Source of the DNA: JAWKTM01 sp041399085
Lineage (GTDB): Bacteria; Planctomycetota; Planctomycetia; Pirellulales; Pirellulaceae
Length of the DNA: 64,000 nt
Direction of reading: 5' to 3'
Assembly (NCBI GenBank): GCA_041399085.1
Contig: JAWKTM010000006.1
Coordinates: 1 to 64,000 of the forward strand
The position numbers and the translations under genes were made by a program. Positions within the stretch are counted from its first letter, which is position 1; each line of letters opens with the position of its first letter. A model generated the notes under the pieces. It did not search any database. It saw only the letters and a list, made by a program, of their open reading frames with translations, and was not told the origin of the DNA. Below, in pieces: positions 17,685 to 27,156 of the stretch.

Positions 17685-19052
17685 TTAACTCCAAGGCAGC
17701 GAATCCACCAATAGTTCGTTGCGTGGTGGCAAGAAGAATCGCCGTAAGAGATCGGCGTGGGCGGCAAAGTTGATATGGACTTGGCTGCCGATCACATTTT
17801 GATAGCCGACCAGCGGGTGTGCGGAGTTCGGCAAGCTTGCCAGGCGTCGCACCGGTCCTAACGGTGTGACTTGCCAATTCGGGTTGAGATATCCCCGCAG
17901 CTTTTGTCCGCGGCGTCCGATCCAACAGGTCTCGCGCAGCGTCATTTCCGTGGGCTCGAAATCGCGCCACGTTTCCGCCAGCTTGACCGAGATCGGCAGA
18001 ATTCCGGCCATCGGATAGTGTCCGCCGCTGGGAAGCTGTAATTGTTTGCCGAGATAGGCCAGCCCACCACATTCCGCATAAATGCGGCCGCCCTGTTGGA
18101 CATAGCGGCGAATCGCCTCGCGCATGCAACAATTGCGAGCCAAGCGGTAGGCGTGACGGGCGACTGGGCCGCAACCGAAATAGACAATGTCGGCTTCGCA
18201 AGGCAGCACATCGCCCCGCAGCGGCGAAAAATCGCGGAGCGTCGCTCCCATCGCTTCGAGCATGTCGAAGCTGTCTTGGAAATAGCATTGAAACGCGTCG
18301 TCGAACGCCACGGCCACGCACAGCGGACGTTGTCGATTGGCGGCCATCGGCGTCGCTTCAACAGCTCGGCGGGGTTGCAGCGTGATGCGTCGCAGATCGC
18401 AAGGTTTCCATCGCGATGCCAGTTGCTCGCCCAAATAGCGACACAATTCGGCATCGGGCCGTTGTCCCACATTTAATTTCGCGACGGCGTCTCGCGCGAC
18501 GGAAAGCTGGGGGAGCCAGCCCAACACCGGTTTGCCCGTGAGCGCTTGAATCGTGGCGGTCTGTCGCCGAGCTTCGTCCTCGTCGGCCACGTTATCGAGC
18601 AACACGGCCGCGGCATCCGAGGGAATAGGCGGCAAGCAACACGAGTGCAAACGCGTTACATCGACGATCGCCAGCTTGGGCAACTCCAGCCATTCACACA
18701 ATTGACCGAGATCGCCGCCGCAGTTGGCCTCGAGGCTTTCGTCCACGTAGGGTCCGTTCGGCGGCGGAGCGAATTGGCCTTCCACGATCGCCGCATCACA
18801 CGCTCGGCTGCCGAAAGCGAATAGCTGGCGGCAGAGCTCGCGCGACATCAGCCAACTGTCGAGGTGCCGATAATCTTGGCCGGTCACCACAATCGCGCCA
18901 TTCGAACACACGAAATGCGAGCGAGAGTAGAAGACCTGCGTATGTAAATTCCGTTGCTCGAGTGCGGCCAGCAGCGCCCAGAACAGTGGACGATGATCCA
19001 CGTTGGTTTGCGCCGTTCCGACGGCCATTTGCATGGCGGATTCCATAGGCAT
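17685..19052 (-). CDS. CobB/CbiA-like glutamine amidotransferase with degenerate P-loop
   Basis: A 455-residue protein with the two-domain layout of cobyrinate a,c-diamide synthase. The C-terminal type-1 glutamine amidotransferase-like half has the nucleophile-elbow segment Y-A-E-C-G-G-L-A-Y-L and further F-G-C-G-P-V-A and H-P-L-V-G-Y-Q-N-V-I-G-S-Q-V-H. The N-terminal half aligns by position with the dethiobiotin-synthetase-like ATPase domain, but where a G-x-x-x-x-G-K-T/S P-loop is expected it reads V-G-T-A-Q-T-N-V-D-H-R. The Walker A lysine is therefore missing. It may be a divergent cobyrinate amidase or a related amidotransferase with another role. No other cobalamin genes are nearby. Several ATGs are possible near 19030-19052. 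The gene lies 144 bases after htrA on the same strand. Confidence 0.72.
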   Translation of the reverse strand: MPMESAMQMAVGTAQTNVDHRPLFWALLAALEQRNLHTQVFYSRSHFVCSNGAIVVTGQDYRHLDSWLMSRELCRQLFAFGSRACDAAIVEGQFAPPPNGPYVDESLEANCGGDLGQLCEWLELPKLAIVDVTRLHSCCLPPIPSDAAAVLLDNVADEDEARRQTATIQALTGKPVLGWLPQLSVARDAVAKLNVGQRPDAELCRYLGEQLASRWKPCDLRRITLQPRRAVEATPMAANRQRPLCVAVAFDDAFQCYFQDSFDMLEAMGATLRDFSPLRGDVLPCEADIVYFGCGPVARHAYRLARNCCMREAIRRYVQQGGRIYAECGGLAYLGKQLQLPSGGHYPMAGILPISVKLAETWRDFEPTEMTLRETCWIGRRGQKLRGYLNPNWQVTPLGPVRRLASLPNSAHPLVGYQNVIGSQVHINFAAHADLLRRFFLPPRNELLVDSLPWS

Positions 19053-19196
19053 TGCGTTCTAACGAGTCGAATGAGAGAGTCAGAGGCGGACTCTCGTTTC
19101 TGACGTTGTAAGCCTGGCGAATTCTAGCTCGTCCGTTTCCGACCGGCCGGTACATTGTTCGGCCGACCGGATGCGGCGTCAAGAAAAGTGTGGAAA

Positions 19197-20360
19197 TCAG
19201 TTGTCGAGCCCGCGCAGCGTCACTTGCAGCGTCCGGGTCTCCCCGTCACGAACATACTTTACGGCTTGCGACGAATCGATCGGCTTTTGCTCGACGATAT
19301 CCTGCAAATCCCTAGCGACACGCACACGTTCGCCGGCAAATTCGACAATCACGTCATTTCGTTGCAAACCGGCTTCGGCGGCCGGCCCACCTGAGATCGC
19401 GTCAACCACGACCACGCCGGAACGCGGTGACAATCCCAGTTTGCGGGCGATCTCGGGCGACAACTCATCAATCTGAATGCCCAAGAAAGCTCGCCGCACC
19501 TTGCCGTGTTCGGCCAACTCGCGGGCGATCCAACTGGCTCGTTCGATCGGAATCGCGAAGCCGATGCCTTGGTAGCCGCCGTTGCTGGAAGCGATCGCCG
19601 TATTGATCCCGATCACTTGGCCTTCCAGATCGACGAGCGGCCCGCCTGAGTTGCCCGGATTGATCGCCGCGTCCGTCTGTATCAGCCGACCTCGTTTAAT
19701 CTTGTCGATGCCGCGTCCCTTGCCGCTGATGATTCCCGCGCTGACAGTTGCCTCCAGCTCGAACGGGCTGCCAATGGCGATCACCCAATCGCCAATCGAC
19801 AGTTTGCCGGCCTCGCCGAGCCGAGCGGTCGCCATCACGGCTTCGGTGGGAATCGTCAGCGTGGCGACGTCGCTGAGCGGATCCGTGCGAACTCCCGACG
19901 CTGGCACTTCGCGGCCATCTTGCAGCCGCACGATCACTTGGTCGGCGTTGGCCACAACGTGACTGTTCGTCAGCACCAAACCGTTCTTGTCGATCACCAC
20001 GCCCGAACCGATTTGCGTCGTCAGTTGCTCGGGTACGGAAAACTCGGGGCCTTCTTCGCCCTCTTCCACGCCGAACGGAAAGCGGCCGTCGGGAAACAGT
20101 TCGCGGAGCCGGGGATCGCGCATCAATTCACGCAACCGCTCGGGATCGTTGATCGTTGGGGCCTTCGATTTGGCCATGATTGTCACCACGGCCGGCGTCA
20201 CCTCTTCGGCCGCTTTGCGGAAAGCCAGCGACAGGGATCGCGCGTGCGTCAGCGCGGATTCTTCGTCCGCCGCCGACCAAGTGACCGGACCAAGCGTTAG
20301 GGCCAGCACCGCCAGCCAAACGGCCCGTGAACTCCAACGAATCGTAGTGGGTTGCGGCAT
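19197..20360 (-). CDS. HtrA/DegP-type periplasmic serine protease with one PDZ domain
   Basis: A 387-residue S1C-family protease for extracytoplasmic protein quality control. A signal peptide (A-V-L-A-L-T-L-G-P) occupies residues 12-30. The catalytic triad is visible as T-N-S-H-V-V, D-P-L-S-D-V-A-T-L and G-N-S-G-G-P. A single PDZ domain (residues 290-385; F-L-G-I-Q-I, A-A-E-A-G-L-Q-R-N-D-V-I) follows, compared with two in classical DegP, so it resembles DegS/HhoA-type enzymes. An acidic loop with R-E-L-F-P-D-G-R-F-P-F is present before the protease core. It is divergent from the Cys-rich gene at 20706. Confidence 0.93.
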   Translation of the reverse strand: MPQPTTIRWSSRAVWLAVLALTLGPVTWSAADEESALTHARSLSLAFRKAAEEVTPAVVTIMAKSKAPTINDPERLRELMRDPRLRELFPDGRFPFGVEEGEEGPEFSVPEQLTTQIGSGVVIDKNGLVLTNSHVVANADQVIVRLQDGREVPASGVRTDPLSDVATLTIPTEAVMATARLGEAGKLSIGDWVIAIGSPFELEATVSAGIISGKGRGIDKIKRGRLIQTDAAINPGNSGGPLVDLEGQVIGINTAIASSNGGYQGIGFAIPIERASWIARELAEHGKVRRAFLGIQIDELSPEIARKLGLSPRSGVVVVDAISGGPAAEAGLQRNDVIVEFAGERVRVARDLQDIVEQKPIDSSQAVKYVRDGETRTLQVTLRGLDN

Positions 20361-20705
20361 AGGTTGCTCCGAGATTGGATTGCAAGGAATGGCGAGCGGA
20401 AAAGGGCACGTAAGGGTTCAGCCAATCGGCAAAGTTTACCAGAACCGGTGCAAATCAGAAGTTTGATTGCAGGGGTTGTACGGGAAATTCTCGGGGATCA
20501 TTCAAATCGGATGAACTGTAAAGTCGATACGAAACATACCGCTACACTTTGTCGGTCCGCGCCGGCAAAGTCGATTGCCAGTTTTCCCATCGCCGCCGCG
20601 ACCCGCTTTCTGGCGCTCGGCATGGCATCCCGCAACCCAACCCGTCGCTAGCGACCGCCGGCCTCGCAAATCGCCACGCGTCGCTGACCATCAAGGAGAC
20701 CCGTC
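20361..20705. other. Divergent intergenic region
   Basis: 345 bases between the divergent htrA-like (minus) and Cys-rich (plus) genes, which must hold the promoters of both. A good ribosome-binding site (AAGGAG at about 20693) precedes the ATG at 20706. I see no convincing repeat, RNA gene or conserved ORF here. Confidence 0.5.
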
Positions 20706-21506
20706 ATGCGTTCGTTGTTAGTTGCTGCTGTCGCGTTGGCCGCGTTCGCCACGAGCGGCACGGCGGCCGAACCACTGCCCCCGGTTTTACAGGCCAAGTA
20801 TCAAGCCAACTGCTCGGATTGCGATTGCGCGAGCCCCGGATGCACGGGCAAGTGCGGCGCGGCTTGCGGCGGCTGCCAGTCGTGCCAAGGTGCCTGCGGC
20901 GCGTGTTCGGTTCCCGGCTGTCAAGGTTGCCGTTTTGGTAGGCACTGCGGACACTGCGGCGGGCTGTTCGGATTCGGCGGTTGTATCGACGGCAGTTGCG
21001 AAGGCGGCTGCTTCAACACCTGCAATATGCCGCCGCATTACGCCTATTTCCCAGCCGACCACGGCAATTATTACTTCCGCCCGTACAACTATCATCGCAT
21101 CGCGACTCATCAGCAGTTCGTGATGACCTATGGCGGCAATCCGCGTCATCCGTATGCCAACGAGGTGTTCGACCGCGTGTATGAGACGATTGGCGAAGAG
21201 CTGCTGGAAGAAGCGGTCGAAGACGCTTTGGAGCGACCAGCGCCGATTCCTATGCCCGCGCCGATTCCCACGCCCGCCGTCCCGCCAACCGCCTCGCCGT
21301 TTGGCGACGACGCTCCGCTGCCTCCCGTGACGACGCCGGATCGCGACGCGCGAGCAAAGATGCCGGCCCGTGTGTCGCCGGCCCCTGTTTCGGTTGCTCA
21401 GTTCGTCCGCGTCCCGGCTCCACGCCTCCAGTCGATCGAACCGGTCGGCGACAATGCTGTAACGGGCGGCGCGGTCAAGGTGCAGTTCGTGACGCCAGCC
21501 GAATAG
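20706..21506 (+). CDS. Secreted cysteine-rich protein
   Basis: A 266-residue protein with a signal peptide ending near A-A (residue 20). Residues 35-110 hold about 18 cysteines, mostly as C-x-x-C or C-x-C units (C-S-D-C, C-G-G-C, C-Q-S-C, C-G-A-C, C-Q-G-C, C-G-H-C). A Tyr/His-rich stretch (N-Y-Y-F-R-P-Y-N-Y-H) follows. The tail is proline-rich and low-complexity (P-M-P-A-P-I-P-T-P). Such Cys-rich exported proteins are frequent in Planctomycetota, which have protein-rich cell walls and crateriform surfaces. A disulfide-cross-linked wall role is an inference only. The start is well supported by AAGGAG. Confidence 0.78.
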   Translation: MRSLLVAAVALAAFATSGTAAEPLPPVLQAKYQANCSDCDCASPGCTGKCGAACGGCQSCQGACGACSVPGCQGCRFGRHCGHCGGLFGFGGCIDGSCEGGCFNTCNMPPHYAYFPADHGNYYFRPYNYHRIATHQQFVMTYGGNPRHPYANEVFDRVYETIGEELLEEAVEDALERPAPIPMPAPIPTPAVPPTASPFGDDAPLPPVTTPDRDARAKMPARVSPAPVSVAQFVRVPAPRLQSIEPVGDNAVTGGAVKVQFVTPAE

Positions 21507-21535
21507 AACTCGAGCAAAGATTCTCAGTCATCCGG

Positions 21536-21560
21536 CCTCGGCGAATCCACACCGCCGAGG
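21536..21560 (+). terminator. Possible transcription terminator hairpin after the Cys-rich gene
   Basis: An 8-bp perfect inverted repeat (CCTCGGCG / CGCCGAGG) with a 9-base loop, 30 bases downstream of the Cys-rich gene. It has no following U tract, so it may be only a stabilising hairpin. Confidence 0.35.
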
Positions 21561-21772
21561 AAGCTGGACTTCGCAATCAACGGTTGCAGGGACTAGGCAC
21601 GCCATGCCGGCTGAACGTCCTGGCGACCGTTTTTTTATGCACGTCGTATATTGTCTGTGGTCGGCCTCGGACGAAACGCGTTGACACTATCCGCCGCCTA
21701 GGGCCGTTGCTAGACTAATTCGACTGTTATCGAAACGCCTTTTTCGCTTCCCGTTCCCTGCAAATTTTCGTG

Positions 21773-23497
21773 ATGTCCAGCCACTCAACCGAACCTATTG
21801 ACGACGTCGATCAAACTACGGCCTCGAACGTGGAGCCTAGCGGCGGCGCGCCGGAAAACAATCCTGCTCGCGATAGCGCAGCTCCCGACGATGCGGCTCA
21901 AATTGTGGCCGGCGAATCGCCCGCCAATGACGCGAGTGAGGCTGAGAGCGGGACTCCAACCTCGGTGGCATCCCAGGAAAACAGCGGAAGCGAACCGGCA
22001 GAGTCCGAGGCCCCGGCGCGTAACTCGCAGCCCGCCGCAGGCCGTCCGAACAAGATACAGATTGGCCGTAAGCGGCCGCAGATGTTGCCCAACGAGCGGC
22101 CTGCCAAGCCGATGTCGCGTCCGGCTTCGCCCAGCCATCCGGCCGCGAAATCCGGTCCGGCCCAAGCAACTCAGTCGGACGACGCGGACGAGTCGGCCGA
22201 TTTGGCCGCAGCCGTCACCCCGTCGACGGCTTCCTTGCCTCGTGCTGGTCAACGGATCGAACCGCCATCGAAGCGGGCTCCGCTGCCGCCCGAGCTGGAG
22301 CTCGAAATGGAAGCGGCTTTCGCGGACACCGATATGGCGCAGTTGATTGCCAAAGAGTCCTTGCCCACCGAACCGTTGGAGCCGGAAAGTCGGCATCGCG
22401 GTCGAGTGTTGCGGATGGACGACGAGAACGTCTTCCTGTCGTTGGGCGGCCCGAACGAGGCGATTGTCCCAATGCGGCTATTCGCCGAACCGCCGGAGGT
22501 TGGAGCGACGTTGGAAGTCGTGGTGAAACAGTTCAATGCCGAAGACGGATTGTACGAAGCCGCGATTCCGGGCGCCGCGCTGGATGTGGCGGATTGGTCG
22601 GACATCGTCGAGGGCTCCGTGGTCGAGGCGCGCGTCTCCGGCTCGAACACCGGCGGACTGGAATGCAAGGTAAACAACATTCCAGCGTTCATTCCCGCCA
22701 GCCAAGTTGCTCGGTTTCGAGTCGAGGATTTTTCCGACTACGTGGACCAGAAGCTGTTGTGCATCGTCACCGAAGCCAATCCGAATCGCCGCAATCTGGT
22801 GCTTAGTCACCGGGCCTACCTGGAGCGCGAACGCGAGGCCGAACGCAAGCAGTTGCTCGAGTCGTTGGAGCCGGGGCAGACGCGCGAGGGCGTTGTGAGG
22901 AACGTCCGGGACTTTGGTGTGTTTGTCGATCTAGGCGGCGTCGACGGCTTGATTCACGTCAGCCAATTGAGCTGGGATCGAATCAAGCATCCCAGCGAAG
23001 TGCTGAAAGAAGGCGACAAGATTCGCGTTCGGGTCGAACGGATCGACGCGGAAACGGGAAAGATAGGACTGGCCTACCGTGACTTGCAGGATCATCCGTG
23101 GACCGATGCATCCGCGCGTTTTCCCGTCGGTGGCACGTTGACGGGACATGTCTCGCGGATCGCCAAGTTCGGTGCGTTTGTCAAGTTGGCGCCGGGCGTG
23201 GAAGGCTTGATCCACATTTCGGAACTTTCGCATCAACGCGTGGCGAACGTGTCCAACGTGGTGTCGGAAGGGCAAGAGGTCCAAGTCAAGATTCTCTCGG
23301 TCGACTCCGAGGCTCAGCGAATCGGGCTATCAATCAAGGAGCTCCATGCAAAGCCGGCTTCGGAAAGCGCCGAAACGGGTGAATCCGAAGCGGAAGAGGA
23401 AGCTCCGGTCGAGCCGCGCACGCCGAAGTACACCGGTCCGCTTCGCGGTGGTACGGAACGCAGCACCGGCGGCGATCAGTTCGGTTTGCGATGGTAA
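21773..23497 (+). CDS. S1 RNA-binding protein (ribosomal protein S1-like), four S1 domains
   Basis: A 574-residue protein from ATG 21773 (an in-frame GTG lies just upstream at 21770). Residues 1-190 are a disordered Ser/Ala/Pro/Glu-rich extension. Four OB-fold S1 domains follow, at about residues 200-265, 280-350, 370-440 and 455-525. The last two match best (F-G-V-F-V-D-L-G-G-V-D-G-L-I-H-V-S, then F-G-A-F-V-K-L-A-P-G-V-E-G-L-I-H-I-S). It probably binds mRNA on the ribosome or acts as a related RNA-binding translation factor. Bacterial S1 usually has four to six S1 domains. The long acidic N-terminal extension is unusual. Confidence 0.85.
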   Translation: MSSHSTEPIDDVDQTTASNVEPSGGAPENNPARDSAAPDDAAQIVAGESPANDASEAESGTPTSVASQENSGSEPAESEAPARNSQPAAGRPNKIQIGRKRPQMLPNERPAKPMSRPASPSHPAAKSGPAQATQSDDADESADLAAAVTPSTASLPRAGQRIEPPSKRAPLPPELELEMEAAFADTDMAQLIAKESLPTEPLEPESRHRGRVLRMDDENVFLSLGGPNEAIVPMRLFAEPPEVGATLEVVVKQFNAEDGLYEAAIPGAALDVADWSDIVEGSVVEARVSGSNTGGLECKVNNIPAFIPASQVARFRVEDFSDYVDQKLLCIVTEANPNRRNLVLSHRAYLEREREAERKQLLESLEPGQTREGVVRNVRDFGVFVDLGGVDGLIHVSQLSWDRIKHPSEVLKEGDKIRVRVERIDAETGKIGLAYRDLQDHPWTDASARFPVGGTLTGHVSRIAKFGAFVKLAPGVEGLIHISELSHQRVANVSNVVSEGQEVQVKILSVDSEAQRIGLSIKELHAKPASESAETGESEAEEEAPVEPRTPKYTGPLRGGTERSTGGDQFGLRW

Positions 23498-23655
23498 TGG
23501 GCTGGTGCCAAGCCAAACGGCAGCCAAAAAATCGGTTTCTTGTTGCAGGGTTTGTTGCAAGCGGACTTGGAAGCTGGTAGGCTGACCGCTTGCGATTTTT
23601 GGCTGGAAGATTCAACTCTTCTTCATTGACTTTTTCAGAAGCGAAAAGGCGTCGG

Positions 23656-24021
23656 ATGGCTGCGTTGCGATCAGAAGAAATGGAAGGAGTCTTGGTCGTC
23701 TCTTTCACGGACGCGAAGCTGCTGGAAGAGACCAAGATTCAGCAGGTAGGCGCTGAGTTACTGGAGATGGTGACTCGTGCCACCGATGATCGTCTGTTGC
23801 TAAATTTTTCGGGCGTCAGCTTCATGTCGTCCGCCATGATCGGCAAGCTGGTCTTGCTGAACAAGAAATGCAAGACGGACGGCGTCGACTTGAAGATGTG
23901 CAACATCTCGTCGAATGTGATGGACGTGTTCAAGATCACTAAGTTGAACAAAGTCTTCGACATTCATCCGAACGAGGAAAAGGCCGTCAAGGCTTACGCC
24001 AAGAAAGGCTGGTTCGGTTAG
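23656..24021 (+). CDS. STAS-domain protein (anti-sigma factor antagonist-like)
   Basis: About 121 residues from ATG 23656; the frame is open further upstream (from 23590), but this ATG best fits the domain start. It is a single STAS domain of the SpoIIAA/RsbV type (V-L-V-V-S-F-T-D-A-K, L-L-L-N-F-S-G-V-S-F-M-S-S-A-M-I-G-K-L). The conserved serine phosphorylated in RsbV-like antagonists lies in the F-M-S-S-A segment. Such proteins release sigma factors or other partners by binding a kinase/anti-sigma factor. No anti-sigma kinase gene is adjacent, although a histidine kinase follows 83 bases later. Confidence 0.86.
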   Translation: MAALRSEEMEGVLVVSFTDAKLLEETKIQQVGAELLEMVTRATDDRLLLNFSGVSFMSSAMIGKLVLLNKKCKTDGVDLKMCNISSNVMDVFKITKLNKVFDIHPNEEKAVKAYAKKGWFG

Positions 24022-24104
24022 TCTCGGGAACACTTGCTTCCGCGAGCTCGCGGGGTTCGGTGCCGTTTCCAGTATGAGGCGATGTTTCGGCGGAGTCGTT
24101 AGCA

Positions 24105-25724
24105 GTGAACCACTCGCCGCACGATCGACCCTCTCGTCCGAATTCGTTGTACCAATCTACGTCGGATACCGCGCCGGAAGTTCAATCCACGCCAAGTTCC
24201 GCATTCGACTCCACGGCGGAAGTGACCAAGCTGCGTCAGATGTTGGCGATGGAAACGGCCCGGCGAGAAAGGGCCGAGGCGGCTTGTGCCGATGCTGATT
24301 CTCGGTGGCGCCTGTTGGCCAGCCAGGCATTCGACCACTTTGTGATCGCCGATTGTGACGGCAAGATTCTCTATTTGAACCGGTCGTCGGACGGTTTCAA
24401 CGTGGAAGATGTCGTCGGCACCTATATCTTTGACTGGCTGGAGCCGACGGAGCGGGGTGGCCTGCGGGATGCGGTTCGCGAAGTGATCGAAACAGAAGGG
24501 CAACAATCGCTCCGCGTCAAGGCTCGCGGCGCGAACGGCGAGACCATGTGGTATCAAACGCGCGCGGCCGCCTATCGCGAACGAGGACGAGTCGCCGGCG
24601 TTACATTTCATGTCACTGACGTCACGTCCTATGTCCAAACGGAACGCGCGCTGCGCCGCGCGGAAGCTCACTTCCGTGGCATCTTCGAAAACGCAGCTTT
24701 GGGAATTGTGGTTTGCGAGGTGGACGAGGGCTATCGGATCGTCAACTGTAACGTCGCCATGCAACGAATGTTTCCTTGCTTGGAGTCCGAATTAGGCCAA
24801 CACTCGCTCAGCAAATTTGTTCATTTCGAGGACACGGGGCTTTTGACGGAACGCGTTAATCGCTTGCTCTCCGGCGAACGGAAGCGGGCCCAACGCGAAA
24901 TGCGATTTGTGAATTGCCAAGGCACGATGTTCTGGGGACGCTGGAGTGCATCCCTGATTCAAGAGGAGCATGAAGATTCGCCGTTGTTGATCAGCATGGT
25001 CGAGGACATTACGAATCTGAAACTGACCCAGCATCAATTGGAGGGTGACGAGAACCTGTTGCGCAAGCTGCTTGACGTTCAAGATCGTGAGCGGAAGCTG
25101 CTGGCCTACGAGTTGCACGATGGGCTGATTCAATACGTGGCCGGCGCGCAGATGGCGGTGCAAACGGCCGAAGCGGACGTAACGCAGCACGCCGGTTTGC
25201 CGCGCGCGGCCGAGGCGTTGCGGCGGGCGATGACTTCGCTCGGCAAAGGCATGAACGAAGGCCGGCGCCTGATCGGCGAATTGCGGCCGATGTCGCTCGA
25301 GGAGATGGACATCGTTTCCGCGATCGACTTTCTGATTCAGGAAGAGGAATCGCAGAGCGGTTGCGAATTTCAATTCGAACATAACGTCTCGTCCCATCGG
25401 TTCGACGCCCTGTTGGAAAACACGTTGTTCCGCATCGTTCAAGAGTCGCTAACCAACATTCGGCGTCACAGCGGCGCCAAGTCGGCCAACGTCGGGCTTA
25501 CGGAGCTTCCTGGCGAGCGGTTGATTCTGTCGATCGAAGATGGTGGCAGCGGTTTTCATGTCGCCGACGTTCCCGCCGATCGCTTCGGGCTGGAAGGCAT
25601 CCGGGAACGAGCTCGATTACTGGGCGGACATGCCCGCATCGACTCGACACCCGGGCACGGCACGCGGATCATTGTCTCCTTGCCGCTGGAGTCGAAAAAC
25701 GCGAATTGGGAATGGACGCCATAG
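24105..25724 (+). CDS. PAS-domain sensor histidine kinase (NarX/DesK-type HisKA_3)
   Basis: A 539-residue cytoplasmic two-component kinase starting at GTG 24105. A short coiled coil (residues 35-65) leads into two PAS domains (about 65-185 and 190-310; F-D-H-F-V-I-A-D-C-D-G-K-I-L and H-F-R-G-I-F-E-N-A-A-L-G-I). The HisKA_3 dimerisation domain carries the phospho-acceptor histidine in Y-E-L-H-D-G-L-I-Q-Y. The HATPase has an N box (Q-E-S-L-T-N-I-R-R-H-S) and G boxes (E-D-G-G-S-G-F, then G-L-E-G-I-R-E-R-A). No transmembrane helix is visible, so it senses an internal signal. The cognate NarL-type regulator is not encoded next to it. Confidence 0.92.
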   Translation: MNHSPHDRPSRPNSLYQSTSDTAPEVQSTPSSAFDSTAEVTKLRQMLAMETARRERAEAACADADSRWRLLASQAFDHFVIADCDGKILYLNRSSDGFNVEDVVGTYIFDWLEPTERGGLRDAVREVIETEGQQSLRVKARGANGETMWYQTRAAAYRERGRVAGVTFHVTDVTSYVQTERALRRAEAHFRGIFENAALGIVVCEVDEGYRIVNCNVAMQRMFPCLESELGQHSLSKFVHFEDTGLLTERVNRLLSGERKRAQREMRFVNCQGTMFWGRWSASLIQEEHEDSPLLISMVEDITNLKLTQHQLEGDENLLRKLLDVQDRERKLLAYELHDGLIQYVAGAQMAVQTAEADVTQHAGLPRAAEALRRAMTSLGKGMNEGRRLIGELRPMSLEEMDIVSAIDFLIQEEESQSGCEFQFEHNVSSHRFDALLENTLFRIVQESLTNIRRHSGAKSANVGLTELPGERLILSIEDGGSGFHVADVPADRFGLEGIRERARLLGGHARIDSTPGHGTRIIVSLPLESKNANWEWTP

Positions 25725-25876
25725 GCTCAAGAAACGTCCGCGTTTCGGCCGAAAAACCGGTACAAGCGACATGTTCGCGCCGCGAGTTCTTTCGTTTCGC
25801 GGAAGCCTTTCGCCAGCCTTCACATGGGCCTTGCGAAGCACCCGAGCGCGACTATAATTCGACTCGTTACAAGCAA

Positions 25877-25950
<74 letters not shown>

Positions 25951-25963
25951 CTTGTCATTTACG

Positions 25964-25995
25964 AAAGCTCGCGATTCTCGATCGCGAGCTTTTTT
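25964..25995 (+). terminator. Rho-independent terminator after tRNA-Asp
   Basis: A 12-bp perfect stem, AAAGCTCGCGAT / ATCGCGAGCTTT, with a 5-base loop, continuing into a T run. It lies 13 bases after the tRNA. Confidence 0.9.
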
Positions 25996-26052
25996 CGTTT
26001 CTTGACGGAGGTATATGCGGGTTGCGGGCGTCCTCGGCCTACTCGATCCTGA

Positions 26053-27156
26053 CTACAGCAGCGTCAGCGGATTCTCGCGCGTCTCGAGCGGCATTCGCAC
26101 GGGTCGGCCTTGACGGTGTGATTCAAAGACGGCGGCGATCATTTCGATCGTCGTGCGTCCTTCGTACACGTTGCACTCGGGCAGTCGATCCTCTTCGATC
26201 GCCGCCAGCAGGTCTCGACAAGCCGCGACGTTGCCCGCGTGAAGTCCGCCGTCCGCATAGGGCTCCGGCTCTCCGACACCAGCCGAACTGATCGGCTCCC
26301 ACTTCTTGCCCGACCGGCCTGGCGACCAGCCCCCGTCGACCAACAAGTAGGCGGCCGGAACGTAGCCGGTAAGAATCTCGATCGCGCCTTTCGAGCCGTA
26401 GATCTGCAGGCCAAAGCGGCTGGGCGATCCGGCCGCGTCGCGTCGCGAACCGAAGTACGCTCGCACGCCATCGTCCATGCCATACATCGCCGAGACGTTG
26501 TCGCCCGCCAGTGGCCCGATGCCCTCGTTGCCTTCGGCGACTTCTTGCTTCGTCACGGAGCGGCCGTTTTGCTCGACCGTCGCACTGCACCACAGCGGCT
26601 CGCCGCCGAAAAAGTGCATCAGGTTCATCACATGGCTGCCTAGCACCCACAGATCCTCGCCACCGCCGCGACGGTCCTCCTTGCCGCGGCCACGCAGCTC
26701 CAGCACGTCGCCGATCACTCCGTCTTCGATCAAGCTGCGAATTACCGGCAGCTTGGGGCTGTATCGCGTCTGATGGGCGATCGCCAATTTCACATCGTGT
26801 TTGTCGCAAGCCGCCGCCATTTCATCGGCTTCGGCCAATGTACGACACATCGGTTTTTCCATGTAGATATGCATGCCACGCTCGGCGGCCGCCAACACCA
26901 TATCGCGATGCTGATCCAGCCAGCGGGGACAGATCGCCACGATATCGGGCTTGGCCTCGTCCAGCAGCTTGCGCCAATCCGCGTACACACGATCGGTCTT
27001 CAACCGTTTCGCCGCCGCCGCTCGGCCAGCTTCGTCCGCATCGGCCACGCCGACGATCTCGCACTGAGGCAACTCAAGCCATACGGTGTCGATCCCGTGC
27101 CCATAATTGCCGCGTCCCGTGTGACCGATCACTCCGACTCGATATTTAGCCGCCAT
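26053..27156 (-). CDS. Gfo/Idh/MocA family oxidoreductase (cytoplasmic)
   Basis: About 367 residues from ATG 27156 (AGGGAG upstream; the frame extends to 27228 but without a better site). The N-terminal Rossmann fold has V-G-V-I-G-H-T-G-R-G-N-Y-G, and the family lysine of the catalytic E-K-P segment is in H-I-Y-M-E-K-P-M. A C-terminal alpha/beta substrate domain follows (residues 130-360; L-G-S-H-V-M-N-L-M). It has no signal peptide. These enzymes oxidise or reduce sugars or inositols with NAD(P). It lies 150 bases downstream of the secreted glycoside hydrolase on the same strand, so it could process a sugar released by that enzyme. Confidence 0.9.
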   Translation of the reverse strand: MAAKYRVGVIGHTGRGNYGHGIDTVWLELPQCEIVGVADADEAGRAAAAKRLKTDRVYADWRKLLDEAKPDIVAICPRWLDQHRDMVLAAAERGMHIYMEKPMCRTLAEADEMAAACDKHDVKLAIAHQTRYSPKLPVIRSLIEDGVIGDVLELRGRGKEDRRGGGEDLWVLGSHVMNLMHFFGGEPLWCSATVEQNGRSVTKQEVAEGNEGIGPLAGDNVSAMYGMDDGVRAYFGSRRDAAGSPSRFGLQIYGSKGAIEILTGYVPAAYLLVDGGWSPGRSGKKWEPISSAGVGEPEPYADGGLHAGNVAACRDLLAAIEEDRLPECNVYEGRTTIEMIAAVFESHRQGRPVRMPLETRENPLTLL

